This document shows, piece by piece, positions 6,430 through 12,960 of a DNA stretch of 12,960 nucleotides. Below the pieces are notes generated by a model. The model was not told the DNA's origin and searched no databases. It saw only the letters and a program-made list of their open reading frames with translations. The DNA lies in NCBI GenBank assembly GCA_028686145.1, contig JAQUCQ010000052.1:1-12960 (forward strand), read 5' to 3'. The stretch is from Desulfuromonadaceae bacterium. GTDB lineage: Bacteria; Desulfobacterota; Desulfuromonadia; Geobacterales; Pseudopelobacteraceae. Both the position numbers and the translations under genes were made by a program. How positions within the stretch are numbered: the first letter of the stretch is position 1; every line of letters starts with the position of its first letter.

Positions 6430-8607
6430 TTACGCTTGTACTAATAGCATATCCACAGGGTTAATTAAAGGGGCGGGACGGTATGTACAACCGGGTGAGT
6501 TCCATTCCCGGCAAAATGACATAAAATCATCCGCTTTCAGCGGACCGCTGAAATAGAATCCCTGGATGATGCCGCACTTCCGCTCCGCCAGATAGCGCAA
6601 CTGTTCCTCCGTCTCAACACCTTCAGCCACCAGTTCCATATCCAGGCCATGCCCCATCGCGATGATGGTATTAACCACCGCCGCATCGTTTCTGGTTATC
6701 AACATCCGCTGGACAAACGACATGTCGATTTTCAATTCATTGATAGGCAAGCGTCCCAGATATTCGAGTGATGAGTAACCGGTGCCGAAATCATCCAAAG
6801 AAAGGATGACGCCGATGTTTGCCAGAGCGGTCATTTTTTCAAGGGTACGGACACTGTCAACCATGACCATGCTTTCGGTCAACTCGAGACAGAGGCAGCG
6901 TGGATCAAGCCCGGTCGCTTCGAGTACCCGTTTGACGGCAACATCAATATCACTGCGCATAAACTGCATTGCCGAAATATTAACCGACATACGCAGCACC
7001 GGAAGGCCTGACTTCTGCCATGCAACAGCCTGCGAACAGGCCTGCCACAGCACCCATTCACCGACGACAACGATCATGCCGCTCTCCTCCAGAATCGGCA
7101 CAAAAAGTGATGGGGGAACAGGGTCTTCACCGGCCGGCGTCCACCGGAGCAATGCCTCGGCACCGATCACAGTACCACGAGCATGATCTATCTGCGGCTG
7201 GTAGTTGAGACTGAACTCGCCATGATCAATTGCTTTATGAAGCTTTGCCTCCAGAGCAAAGCGCTTCTCCAACTGGCTGTTCAGTTCGTGGGTATAGAAA
7301 CAGATAGAGTTTTTACCTTCTTTCTTTGCCTGATACATGGCGGCTTCGCCGTTTTTAAGGAGGCTTTCCACGCATTCACCATCCTCCGGGTAGAACACCA
7401 CACCGATACTGGCAGTCGCTATGATCTCTGTGCCTTTGACGGTAAAAACCTCATTCATGGCGCTGCGAATCTGCTCGGCACGCAAGGTTGCATCATCGGC
7501 ACACATTGATAACGGCGGAATTACCGTAAATTCATCCCCCACAAAACGGGAGACGACACAACTGTGCCCACAGACAGCTTCCAAGCGGCGGGCAATTTCT
7601 TTTATGAGTAAGTCCCCGAATTCATGTCCGAACGTGTCATTGACATATTTGAGGTTATCGATATCCAGCACCAACAAGGTCAGGTACTGGTTCGCACAGT
7701 TCATCAACTCCAGTTGCAGTTCAAGGTGCTTTTGGAAATAGTGTCGATTCGGAAGGCCGGTCAGGACATCAAAATTAGCTTGGTAGTAGAGCTGTTCTTC
7801 ATGAATTTTACGGCCGGTAATATCCTCTTTGTTGGCAACAAAATGGGTGATAACGCCCGCTTCATTCTTGATTGGCGCAATGCTGGCCAACTCCCAGTAC
7901 TTCCTCCCGTCCTTGGTTTTGTTACATAACTCTCCCTGCCACTCTTTGCCGGAACTGATCGTTTGCCACAAATCAATGTAATAGCTGTCTGGGTGGTTGT
8001 CGGATTTCAGAATACGCGAATTTTGTCCGAGCGCCTCTTCAGAACTATAGCCGGAGACCGCCGTGAATTTGGGGTTGACATACTCTATCGTCCCATTGAC
8101 ATCAGTAATAACAACACTGTTGGCGCTCTGCTCGACCGCAATGTTCAACTTACGCAGTTCTGCCGTCCGCTGCCTGACCATACGCTCAAGATTTTCATGG
8201 TAATTGCGGTTTTCCCGAACCAGATGAGCCCGCTCAATACAGCGGGCAACGACCAGTTCCAGTTCGATCAGGTTTACAACCGGTTTGGTCAGATAGTCCC
8301 AGGCACCGCGCCGCAAAGCGTTCGTCGCATCTTCCAGCACACCGGTTCCCGAGAGGACAATAATCGGCAGGTTATCATCCAGCTGTTTGACAACATCGAC
8401 CACTTCCAAACCATCAACATTCGGCATACGCAAGTCAGTTATGACAACGTCCGGACGCATGGTGGTTATCATATTGATCCCGTCACGCCCATCACAGGCC
8501 TGAATAACATTAAAACCGCAGTCTTCGAAAAATGCCGCGATGCTGCTCCTGACCGACTCTTCATCGTCTATGGTCAACAACACCATATTGGTGGACAGCA
8601 CATTCAT
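6430..8607 (-). CDS. REC-PAS-GGDEF-EAL cyclic-di-GMP response regulator
   Basis: 725 residues from the ATG at 8607, chosen because AAGGAG lies nine bases upstream and because this ATG forms an ATGA overlap with the preceding receiver gene. Domains are: receiver (about 8-125; phosphorylatable D58 in VVITDLRMPN, acidic D14/D15, K108), a short coiled coil, PAS (about 153-270, ending NKEDITGRK), GGDEF (about 278-440) and EAL (about 450-705). The cyclase signature is VGDEF (356-360) instead of GGDEF, and the RxxD inhibitory site is absent (GHSC at that place). The EAL domain looks catalytically complete: EALLRW at 484-489, N543 in NISAMQF, E575 in LELTES, D605/D606 in DDFGTGYSSL, K626, E662 and Q682. 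The likely main activity is hydrolysis of cyclic-di-GMP, controlled by phosphorylation of the receiver and perhaps by the degenerate GGDEF domain binding GTP. The protein is cytoplasmic, with no membrane segment. Confidence 0.93.
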   Translation of the reverse strand: MNVLSTNMVLLTIDDEESVRSSIAAFFEDCGFNVIQACDGRDGINMITTMRPDVVITDLRMPNVDGLEVVDVVKQLDDNLPIIVLSGTGVLEDATNALRRGAWDYLTKPVVNLIELELVVARCIERAHLVRENRNYHENLERMVRQRTAELRKLNIAVEQSANSVVITDVNGTIEYVNPKFTAVSGYSSEEALGQNSRILKSDNHPDSYYIDLWQTISSGKEWQGELCNKTKDGRKYWELASIAPIKNEAGVITHFVANKEDITGRKIHEEQLYYQANFDVLTGLPNRHYFQKHLELQLELMNCANQYLTLLVLDIDNLKYVNDTFGHEFGDLLIKEIARRLEAVCGHSCVVSRFVGDEFTVIPPLSMCADDATLRAEQIRSAMNEVFTVKGTEIIATASIGVVFYPEDGECVESLLKNGEAAMYQAKKEGKNSICFYTHELNSQLEKRFALEAKLHKAIDHGEFSLNYQPQIDHARGTVIGAEALLRWTPAGEDPVPPSLFVPILEESGMIVVVGEWVLWQACSQAVAWQKSGLPVLRMSVNISAMQFMRSDIDVAVKRVLEATGLDPRCLCLELTESMVMVDSVRTLEKMTALANIGVILSLDDFGTGYSSLEYLGRLPINELKIDMSFVQRMLITRNDAAVVNTIIAMGHGLDMELVAEGVETEEQLRYLAERKCGIIQGFYFSGPLKADDFMSFCREWNSPGCTYRPAPLINPVDMLLVQA

Positions 8608-8999
8608 TGTGTACATCTCCTTATGGCAGCACACTGCTTGATTTTGTTAACCAACTTGGAAAGATCATGAATCGGTTTCAGCAAAACGTCATCGGCGCTC
8701 ATGCCGATGGCGTGCAGTTCATCGGACAAGCAATACATCATGCCGGTATGAATCAGATAACACGTCTCCGGGCTTAAAGTATGGGCCGTGACAATAAACT
8801 CTTCACCATTCATACCTGAAAGACGCATGTCTGATATGCAAACCGCCGGACGAATGGCAGCAATCAATTGCAAAGCCTCCTCGCCGCTGGCGACGCAATA
8901 CACACTAAACCCTTCATCTTCCAGATAAGCCGCCACGCAGTCGCGAATCATTTCATCATCATCCACCAGCAGCACCTTGATATCGGCGTTATTCATCAT
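8604..8999 (-). CDS. stand-alone receiver-domain protein (CheY-like), cysteine-rich
   Basis: 131 residues forming a single receiver domain with no output domain. It has the acidic cluster D13-D15 after VLLV, the phosphorylatable D57 in VCISDMRLSGMNG, T85 in LIHTG, and K108 in LLKPI. The usual Met-Pro of the D-x-x-M-P loop is replaced by Leu-Ser. Seven cysteines (21, 35, 54, 80, 90, 123, 129) are many for so small a protein. It could pass phosphate between the kinase encoded just upstream and another partner, act as a phosphate sink, or bind a target directly. The start overlaps the kinase stop in the sequence ATGATGA; the second ATG at 8996 has better spacing from the GGGGAG site and would remove one Met. 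The 3' end overlaps the GGDEF-EAL start as ATGA. Confidence 0.9.
   Translation of the reverse strand: MMNNADIKVLLVDDDEMIRDCVAAYLEDEGFSVYCVASGEEALQLIAAIRPAVCISDMRLSGMNGEEFIVTAHTLSPETCYLIHTGMMYCLSDELHAIGMSADDVLLKPIHDLSKLVNKIKQCAAIRRCTQ
8617..8622 (-). promoter_or_regulatory. ribosome binding site deciding the start at 8607
   Basis: AAGGAG on the - strand, nine bases before the ATG at 8607. Upstream in-frame starts at 8634 and 8616 either precede the site or overlap its end, so the shorter product is preferred. Confidence 0.7.
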
Positions 9000-10195
9000 C
9001 CTCTCCCCTTCAGCGGAAGCTTTATGGTAAAACAGCTCCCCGCACCCGGGCGCGAGTGGGCTTCGATCAAGCCGTGGTGCCCCTTGGTAACAATCGCATA
9101 GGCTACCGACAACCCCAAACCGGTGCCGACACCAACTTCTTTAGTTGAAAAAAACGGCTCAAAAATCCGTAGACGGGTTGCTTCGTCCATGCCGGGGCCG
9201 TTGTCCTCGATATCGATCTGGGCCATACCCTCGGAGAGTCGGGTCCGCAGCGTAATTCGCGGTTGCCGTTCCATACCGGCATCCGCCATGGCCTCAGCCG
9301 CATTTTTTATTACATTCAGCACAACCTGTTCAATTTCCGTCACGGACATCTGCACCGGCGGCAGATCAGCGGCATAGAAACGCTGCAGTTCAATCCGGGG
9401 GAAATCATATTTTTTCTTCATGTCATAATCTGTGCCTGCCAACTCCACCACCCTGTCCAGCAGTTCCGAAAGCTTAATATATTCAGTACCCGAGTCGCAG
9501 CGGCGGCTGAAGTGAAGCATATTTGATATGATGTCAGAGGCTCTGATGCCGGCACTGCGGATGTGGCTGATAAAATCAAAAATACCCCTTTTTTGCATAT
9601 AGGCGCGTATCAGGTCGAGGTCGGCACCAACCTCCGCAGCTGCCTTCCGGTTGGCCGGAATATCCGCTGATACCCGGCGCTCGATGTTCTGGGCATGCTG
9701 CAGAATGGCTCCCAGCGGATTATTGATCTCGTGCGCCATACCGGCCGCCATGCCGCTGATCATGATCATCTTTTCAGTCTGGGCCATAATGTCCTCAATC
9801 CGGACATGCTCGGTTATGTCGTCGATACGAATGACCGCCATTCCGGACACATCCGAATCGAGAGGGTATATCTGCAGAGAGTAATAGCGCAGATTCGCGC
9901 CACTTCCAGACTGAATCCTCGCGTTGGTTAACGGTGACTTACAATCGATGACTACGGCCACCTGCTGCAGCTCGCCGGCAAACTGAGGAATCAGCGTTTG
10001 CAGCAGTTTCCCCTTCGCCTCCGCCGCAGTTATGCCACTGAACTGTTCAAAACGTCTGTTAACCAGATTGATGCGGCCGTTGCGATCCACCCTGACGATG
10101 ATTGACGGGAGCGTGTCGAGAATATCCAGCAACGTTTTTTTGTGCTTATGTACCTGCTTAGCGATATCACTGTGTGGCACGGTGTATCTCCCCAT
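8996..10195 (-). CDS. soluble PAS histidine kinase with extended dimerisation domain
   Basis: 399 residues with no membrane segment or signal peptide, so a cytoplasmic kinase. A PAS domain covers about 18-132 (TLPSIIVRVDRNGRINLVN ... DDITEH). The dimerisation/phosphotransfer domain has H155 in GMAHEINNP. Between H155 and the conserved MLHFSRR (226-232) there are about 72 residues, some 20 more than in the neighbouring hybrid kinase, giving a longer helical hairpin. The catalytic domain has N298 (VVLNVIKNAAEAM), DNGPGM at 331-336, IFEPFFSTK at 344-352, and GVGTGLGL at 355-362. The ATG at 10195 has AAGGA just three to five bases upstream. A GTG at 10180 with GGGGAG at a spacing of 7 is a real alternative start that removes five residues. 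The gene follows cheB after 50 bp and overlaps the receiver gene downstream, which is its most likely phosphotransfer partner. Confidence 0.93.
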   Translation of the reverse strand: MGRYTVPHSDIAKQVHKHKKTLLDILDTLPSIIVRVDRNGRINLVNRRFEQFSGITAAEAKGKLLQTLIPQFAGELQQVAVVIDCKSPLTNARIQSGSGANLRYYSLQIYPLDSDVSGMAVIRIDDITEHVRIEDIMAQTEKMIMISGMAAGMAHEINNPLGAILQHAQNIERRVSADIPANRKAAAEVGADLDLIRAYMQKRGIFDFISHIRSAGIRASDIISNMLHFSRRCDSGTEYIKLSELLDRVVELAGTDYDMKKKYDFPRIELQRFYAADLPPVQMSVTEIEQVVLNVIKNAAEAMADAGMERQPRITLRTRLSEGMAQIDIEDNGPGMDEATRLRIFEPFFSTKEVGVGTGLGLSVAYAIVTKGHHGLIEAHSRPGAGSCFTIKLPLKGRG

Positions 10196-10207
10196 TCTTC
10201 CTTATCT

Positions 10208-10238
10208 GTGCTGCTGTTTATACATCGTCCATCAGCAC
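10208..10238. repeat. short inverted repeat in the cheB-kinase gap
   Basis: GTGCTG at 10208-10213 and CAGCAC at 10233-10238 are perfect inverted arms of six bases around 19 bases. They lie in the 50-bp gap, the longest between any two genes of the signalling operon. A transcript could form a weak stem-loop just before the ribosome binding site of the kinase gene. No T tract follows, so it is not a standard terminator. It may be chance. Confidence 0.3.
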
Positions 10239-10245
10239 TGCTGCT

Positions 10246-10842
10246 TCAGTCGTTATGTGGCAAGGGTTCTTCAGAACCCGCAAGCAGTTCCACTAGTTTG
10301 CAGCCGATTTTATCAAGAGAAAGTACAAAATCGACCGCACCAGTATCAGAGGCGGCCTTCGGCATGCCATAGATGGCGGATGATTTCTTGTCCTGGGCAA
10401 TTGTAATCCCACCTAATGCCTTGATATGCTGGATACCTTCGGCACCATCCTTCCCCATGCCGGTCAGTACGACACCAATAATTTGTCTCTGTTTCAAAGG
10501 TCTGAGCAACGACTTCATCGCCACGTCTGCGGAGGGCTGAACAAAGTTGACCCGGGGCCCTTCCTCCAGGATTATACGACTGTTGCCCTCAAGTTTGAGG
10601 TGGAAGCCTCCCGGGGCAAGATAGATATGTCCTCTGCGGAGATAGTCACCATCTTCCGCAAGGGCTACCGGCATGGCAGCCACGGCATCAAGGCTGCGGG
10701 CAATCCGGTAATCCATGCCGGACGGAATGTGCAGCACAATCACAAAAGCCGCATTCAACGGTGGGAGGTCGGCAAACAGGCGTTTAAGAGCGATCGGCCC
10801 TCCTGTTGAAACGCCGATCATGACGATATTCGTAGTGGTCAC
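10246..10842 (-). CDS. stand-alone CheB-type protein-glutamate methylesterase domain
   Basis: 198 residues corresponding only to the catalytic domain of CheB, which removes methyl groups from glutamates of chemoreceptors and deamidates glutamines. The catalytic triad is visible: S12 in IGVSTGGP, H38 in VLHIPSGM, and D132 in LTGMGKDGAEG. The later IYGMPKAA motif is also conserved. Normal CheB is about 350 residues with an N-terminal receiver that blocks the active site until phosphorylated; this protein has none. A separate receiver protein is encoded directly upstream. The start is GTG, overlapping that gene's stop as GTGA, with GGAGG seven bases before it. No chemoreceptor, CheR, CheA or CheW lies in the window, so the substrate is unclear. 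It could act on receptors encoded elsewhere or on a non-chemotaxis sensory system. Confidence 0.93.
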   Translation of the reverse strand: MTTTNIVMIGVSTGGPIALKRLFADLPPLNAAFVIVLHIPSGMDYRIARSLDAVAAMPVALAEDGDYLRRGHIYLAPGGFHLKLEGNSRIILEEGPRVNFVQPSADVAMKSLLRPLKQRQIIGVVLTGMGKDGAEGIQHIKALGGITIAQDKKSSAIYGMPKAASDTGAVDFVLSLDKIGCKLVELLAGSEEPLPHND

Positions 10843-11231
10843 GCCACGTCCTCCTCAGTCTGCAGCAGGCTAAGGTAATAGTGGATAGATTCCAGCAGTG
10901 TTTGAATGTAGAATGGCTTGGTGATATAGTCGGTCACATACTCCTGCAGCCCTTCCATTTTATCACCGGGGGCATCCATGGCCGTAAGCATGACGATAAT
11001 ATTACCTTCGTACAAACCTTTCCCGACAATATCCCGTATCGTGTCCCAGCCATCCATCACCGGCATCATGACGTCCATCAGGATAACCCCTCTAAAGCCG
11101 GATTCAAGGTAGCCAAGGCATTCTTTTCCGCTTGAGGCGGTAACGAGATCTATTCCTTCCGCCTGAAACAACATCTCGGCAGCTTCCCTGATCATCTCCT
11201 CATCATCGACAATCATTATTTTGCTATCCAT
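10839..11231 (-). CDS. stand-alone receiver-domain protein (CheY-like)
   Basis: 130 residues forming a single receiver domain. It has D9/D10 in IMIVDDEE, the phosphorylatable D53 in LMDVMMPVMDG, T83 in VMLTAMD, and K105 in YITKPF, so it should be phosphorylated normally. There is no output domain. The start ATG overlaps the 3' end of the multi-PAS kinase gene by 8 bp and has AAAGGAG ten bases upstream. The 3' end overlaps the CheB-like gene as GTGA. The position between a kinase and a receiver-less CheB domain suggests that it takes phosphate from that kinase and may act on the CheB domain in trans, but the sequence resembles general lone receivers more than the receiver half of classical CheB. 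Confidence 0.92.
   Translation of the reverse strand: MDSKIMIVDDEEMIREAAEMLFQAEGIDLVTASSGKECLGYLESGFRGVILMDVMMPVMDGWDTIRDIVGKGLYEGNIIVMLTAMDAPGDKMEGLQEYVTDYITKPFYIQTLLESIHYYLSLLQTEEDVA
10850..10856 (-). promoter_or_regulatory. strong ribosome binding site for the GTG start of the CheB-like gene
   Basis: GAGGAGG on the - strand, with the GTG at 10842 seven bases further on. It lies inside the last codons of the receiver gene. The near-perfect site at ideal spacing supports GTG as a genuine independent start rather than a product of a frameshift. Confidence 0.75.
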
Positions 11232-12960
11232 TGATTACCGTCTCCTTTCCGCTCTGTTGAATAGCGTTAGAGTGCAGATGTAATGTAAAAATAATCGTTG
11301 TCCCCTGCCCCAACCCGGCGCTTTCAGCCCAGATCCTGCCATGATGGTTCCGGACAATCCGCTTGCAGATGGAAAGTCCAAGACCAGAGGTACCAAGTTC
11401 ATGGCGCGATTCGTCCGCCTTGAAAAACTCATCAAAAATGTGCTCTTGATGATCTGCCGTAAGACCGATGCCCTCATCCCGCAGCGAAATAGTGACCATG
11501 TCATCATGCTGCTCGGCAGCTATGTATAAAACTCCCTGTTCCGATGAATAGTGCACCGCATTGGAAACAAGATTGCAAAAAAGCTCTTTCAGTTGGTCCG
11601 GTACAACCGGCACAACAATCAATGGGTCAATAGAAACCTGACAGGAGAGAGCCTTCCCGGCTATCGTAGCGGCATTCTCGGCAAGACACTCCTCTACAGC
11701 GGAGATAAGAGTGATATTTTGAAATTCATATGATTTGACTGAGGAAACGAGGCTGACAAACATTTTATATTTTTCCGCCAACGCCTTTATGCAGGTGATA
11801 TTTGCACAGCACATGTCCACCATCTTTTTGCTCTCGGGGTCAGAGACCCGCTTCTTAATGAGGGGGAGAAGCATCAGCAGTGGGGTCAACGGCGTTTTGA
11901 GGTCATGCCCCAGTCGGACCAGCAAGGTTTCCATTATCTGTGTATGACGCAGCTGGGACTCCAGGCGTAACTTTTCCTCTCCTGACCGTTTGTATTCGGT
12001 AATATCGCGAATCGATTCTATTGCCCCGACCATTCGCCCCTGCATGTCCAACAGCGGCGAGGCGGTCGCCCACAAATAACGGCTGTCACCATTGCGGAAC
12101 GAGGGGACAAAGGCCTCGGTAAAAAGGGTTCTCCCCTCTCTTGTTATATTCGTGTAGTCATGTGTGACGCCGTCAAACGCCTCATCAATCAGATCAATAA
12201 GAATCGGCCTGGGTTCCCCGTAGAACGGCGTCGAATAGATATGATTGCCCTTCCCCATAACAGCTTCCTTGTTGAGACCGGTCATTTTTTCAATTGCCCG
12301 GTTCCAGGCAATCACCTGTTTATCCTTATCCACGACAAACGTGGCGTCTGGCAGAAACTCTATAATGTCGAGCAGTTCCTGACAGGCATTCTTCGTTTTC
12401 TCCTCGGCTGCCTTGCGTTCCGTAATGTCGCGGAAAGACCAGAGCCGGCCATAATAGCGCCCATCAGGGCTTAAGAGCGGCACCGTATAACGGTCCAGTG
12501 TTTTGCCGTCACACAGGGAAAGCTCGTCCCGGCACGATTCCAGGCGATGTTCGTACAGATACCGCACCTTCTCCAAAAACTGGCGGGGTTCCGCCATCAG
12601 AGTAGTGACATGTGCGAGGACCGCCTCATCTTCCATTTCTTCCAGCAAGTGAGCCGGTATACCCATTATTTCAATGAAGCGCCGGTTGATAGAGAGTATT
12701 TCAGCATTCTCATTTACCACCAGGATTCCATCGATAGAGGCCTCCTGCTGTGTGGAAAGAAGAATATTCTGGAATGCAACGGCCTCTTCTGCCCGCTTGC
12801 GTTCAGTAATATCAAGCATGACACCGACCATTCCCTGCACAGAACCGCTGCTGTCGCCAAACGTGGCCTTATTGAAGATGACGTCACGCACCGTCCCATC
12901 AGCAAACCGAGTAGAGCCCTCATAGCATTGCAAACCGGGATTCTCAAATAGTAACCGGTC
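11224..12960 (-). CDS. multi-PAS sensor histidine kinase (5' end outside the window)
   Basis: 578 residues are visible and the frame is open at the right edge, so the N terminus is missing. The fragment begins inside one PAS domain (up to LDITERKRAEE, about 50-59). A second PAS (about 65-187, ending RDITERKAAEE) and a third (about 190-326, ending RDITEYKR) follow. The kinase core has H352 in LGHDLKTPLTPL, N467 in LFCNLVSNAV, DEGIG around 495-499, HIFDEFFKADES around 507-518, and GTSGLGLSICKRIV around 523-536, as in HisKA-type kinases. It ends without a receiver domain. No membrane segment is visible in the part seen. The TTG at 12933 lies inside the first PAS domain and is not a credible start. 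It is the first gene of the cluster in this window and its neighbour is a lone receiver, its probable phosphorylation target. What precedes the first PAS is unknown; a CheR or further sensory domain cannot be excluded. Confidence 0.93.
   Translation of the reverse strand, partial: DRLLFENPGLQCYEGSTRFADGTVRDVIFNKATFGDSSGSVQGMVGVMLDITERKRAEEAVAFQNILLSTQQEASIDGILVVNENAEILSINRRFIEIMGIPAHLLEEMEDEAVLAHVTTLMAEPRQFLEKVRYLYEHRLESCRDELSLCDGKTLDRYTVPLLSPDGRYYGRLWSFRDITERKAAEEKTKNACQELLDIIEFLPDATFVVDKDKQVIAWNRAIEKMTGLNKEAVMGKGNHIYSTPFYGEPRPILIDLIDEAFDGVTHDYTNITREGRTLFTEAFVPSFRNGDSRYLWATASPLLDMQGRMVGAIESIRDITEYKRSGEEKLRLESQLRHTQIMETLLVRLGHDLKTPLTPLLMLLPLIKKRVSDPESKKMVDMCCANITCIKALAEKYKMFVSLVSSVKSYEFQNITLISAVEECLAENAATIAGKALSCQVSIDPLIVVPVVPDQLKELFCNLVSNAVHYSSEQGVLYIAAEQHDDMVTISLRDEGIGLTADHQEHIFDEFFKADESRHELGTSGLGLSICKRIVRNHHGRIWAESAGLGQGTTIIFTLHLHSNAIQQSGKETVING

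Noticed and set aside
7963..8670. Open frame of 235 codons on the + strand, opposite the REC-PAS-GGDEF-EAL gene
   Set aside because: It is antisense to clearly conserved domains, has no recognisable motif, and crosses two real genes.
10220..10226. TATAAA-like -10 before the soluble kinase gene as an internal promoter
   Set aside because: No acceptable -35 lies at 15-19 bases spacing; one weak hexamer is not enough.
10839..10850. Receiver and CheB genes as one CheB broken by a frameshift
   Set aside because: The CheB part has its own near-perfect ribosome binding site seven bases before the GTG. The usual interdomain linker is missing and the receiver looks like a general lone receiver, so two genes are more likely.
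12931..12933. TTG as start of the multi-PAS kinase
   Set aside because: It is inside a PAS domain and the frame continues open to the window edge, so the gene is cut rather than starting here.

Overview
The window carries ten protein-coding genes, two of them cut by the window edges, on about 13 kb of moderate-GC DNA with almost no non-coding sequence. The style of the proteins (PAS-rich histidine kinases, lone receiver proteins, REC-PAS-GGDEF-EAL composites, a thiF-mnmA pair) suggests a free-living anaerobe of the Geobacter/Desulfuromonas type (Desulfuromonadota). This is an inference from protein style, not a database result. No RNA gene, insertion sequence, CRISPR array or phage gene was seen.

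Left part (1-1365, + strand): the 3' end of a ThiF-like adenylyltransferase gene overlaps the start of mnmA (tRNA U34 2-thiouridylase) by ATGA. Both families work in sulfur transfer. A 113-bp convergent gap follows.

Middle part (1479-4146): two poorly characterised genes diverge from a 109-bp intergenic region. On the - strand is a 516-residue cytoplasmic alpha-helical (HEAT/ARM-like) protein of unknown function, with a good sigma70-type promoter that also helps fix its start. On the + strand is a secreted protein resembling the DUF4140/DUF4139 (MuiA-like) family. It looks short at its C terminus and overlaps tail-to-tail with the next gene.

Right part (4132-12960, all - strand, transcribed right to left): seven signalling genes packed like one operon. 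In order of transcription they are: a multi-PAS histidine kinase (5' end outside the window), a lone receiver protein, a lone CheB methylesterase domain, a soluble PAS histidine kinase, a second lone receiver protein, a REC-PAS-GGDEF-EAL protein, and a membrane-bound PAS-GAF hybrid kinase with a C-terminal receiver. Four of the six junctions overlap and the other two gaps are 27 and 50 bp. The cluster therefore has three kinases and four receiver domains but no DNA-binding output domain. The visible outputs are cyclic-di-GMP turnover (an intact EAL domain beside a degenerate VGDEF cyclase motif) and CheB-type methylesterase activity. No chemoreceptor, CheR, CheA or CheW is in the window. The likely picture is several sensory inputs feeding a phosphorelay that sets cyclic-di-GMP level and perhaps receptor methylation, but which kinase pairs with which receiver cannot be read from the sequence.
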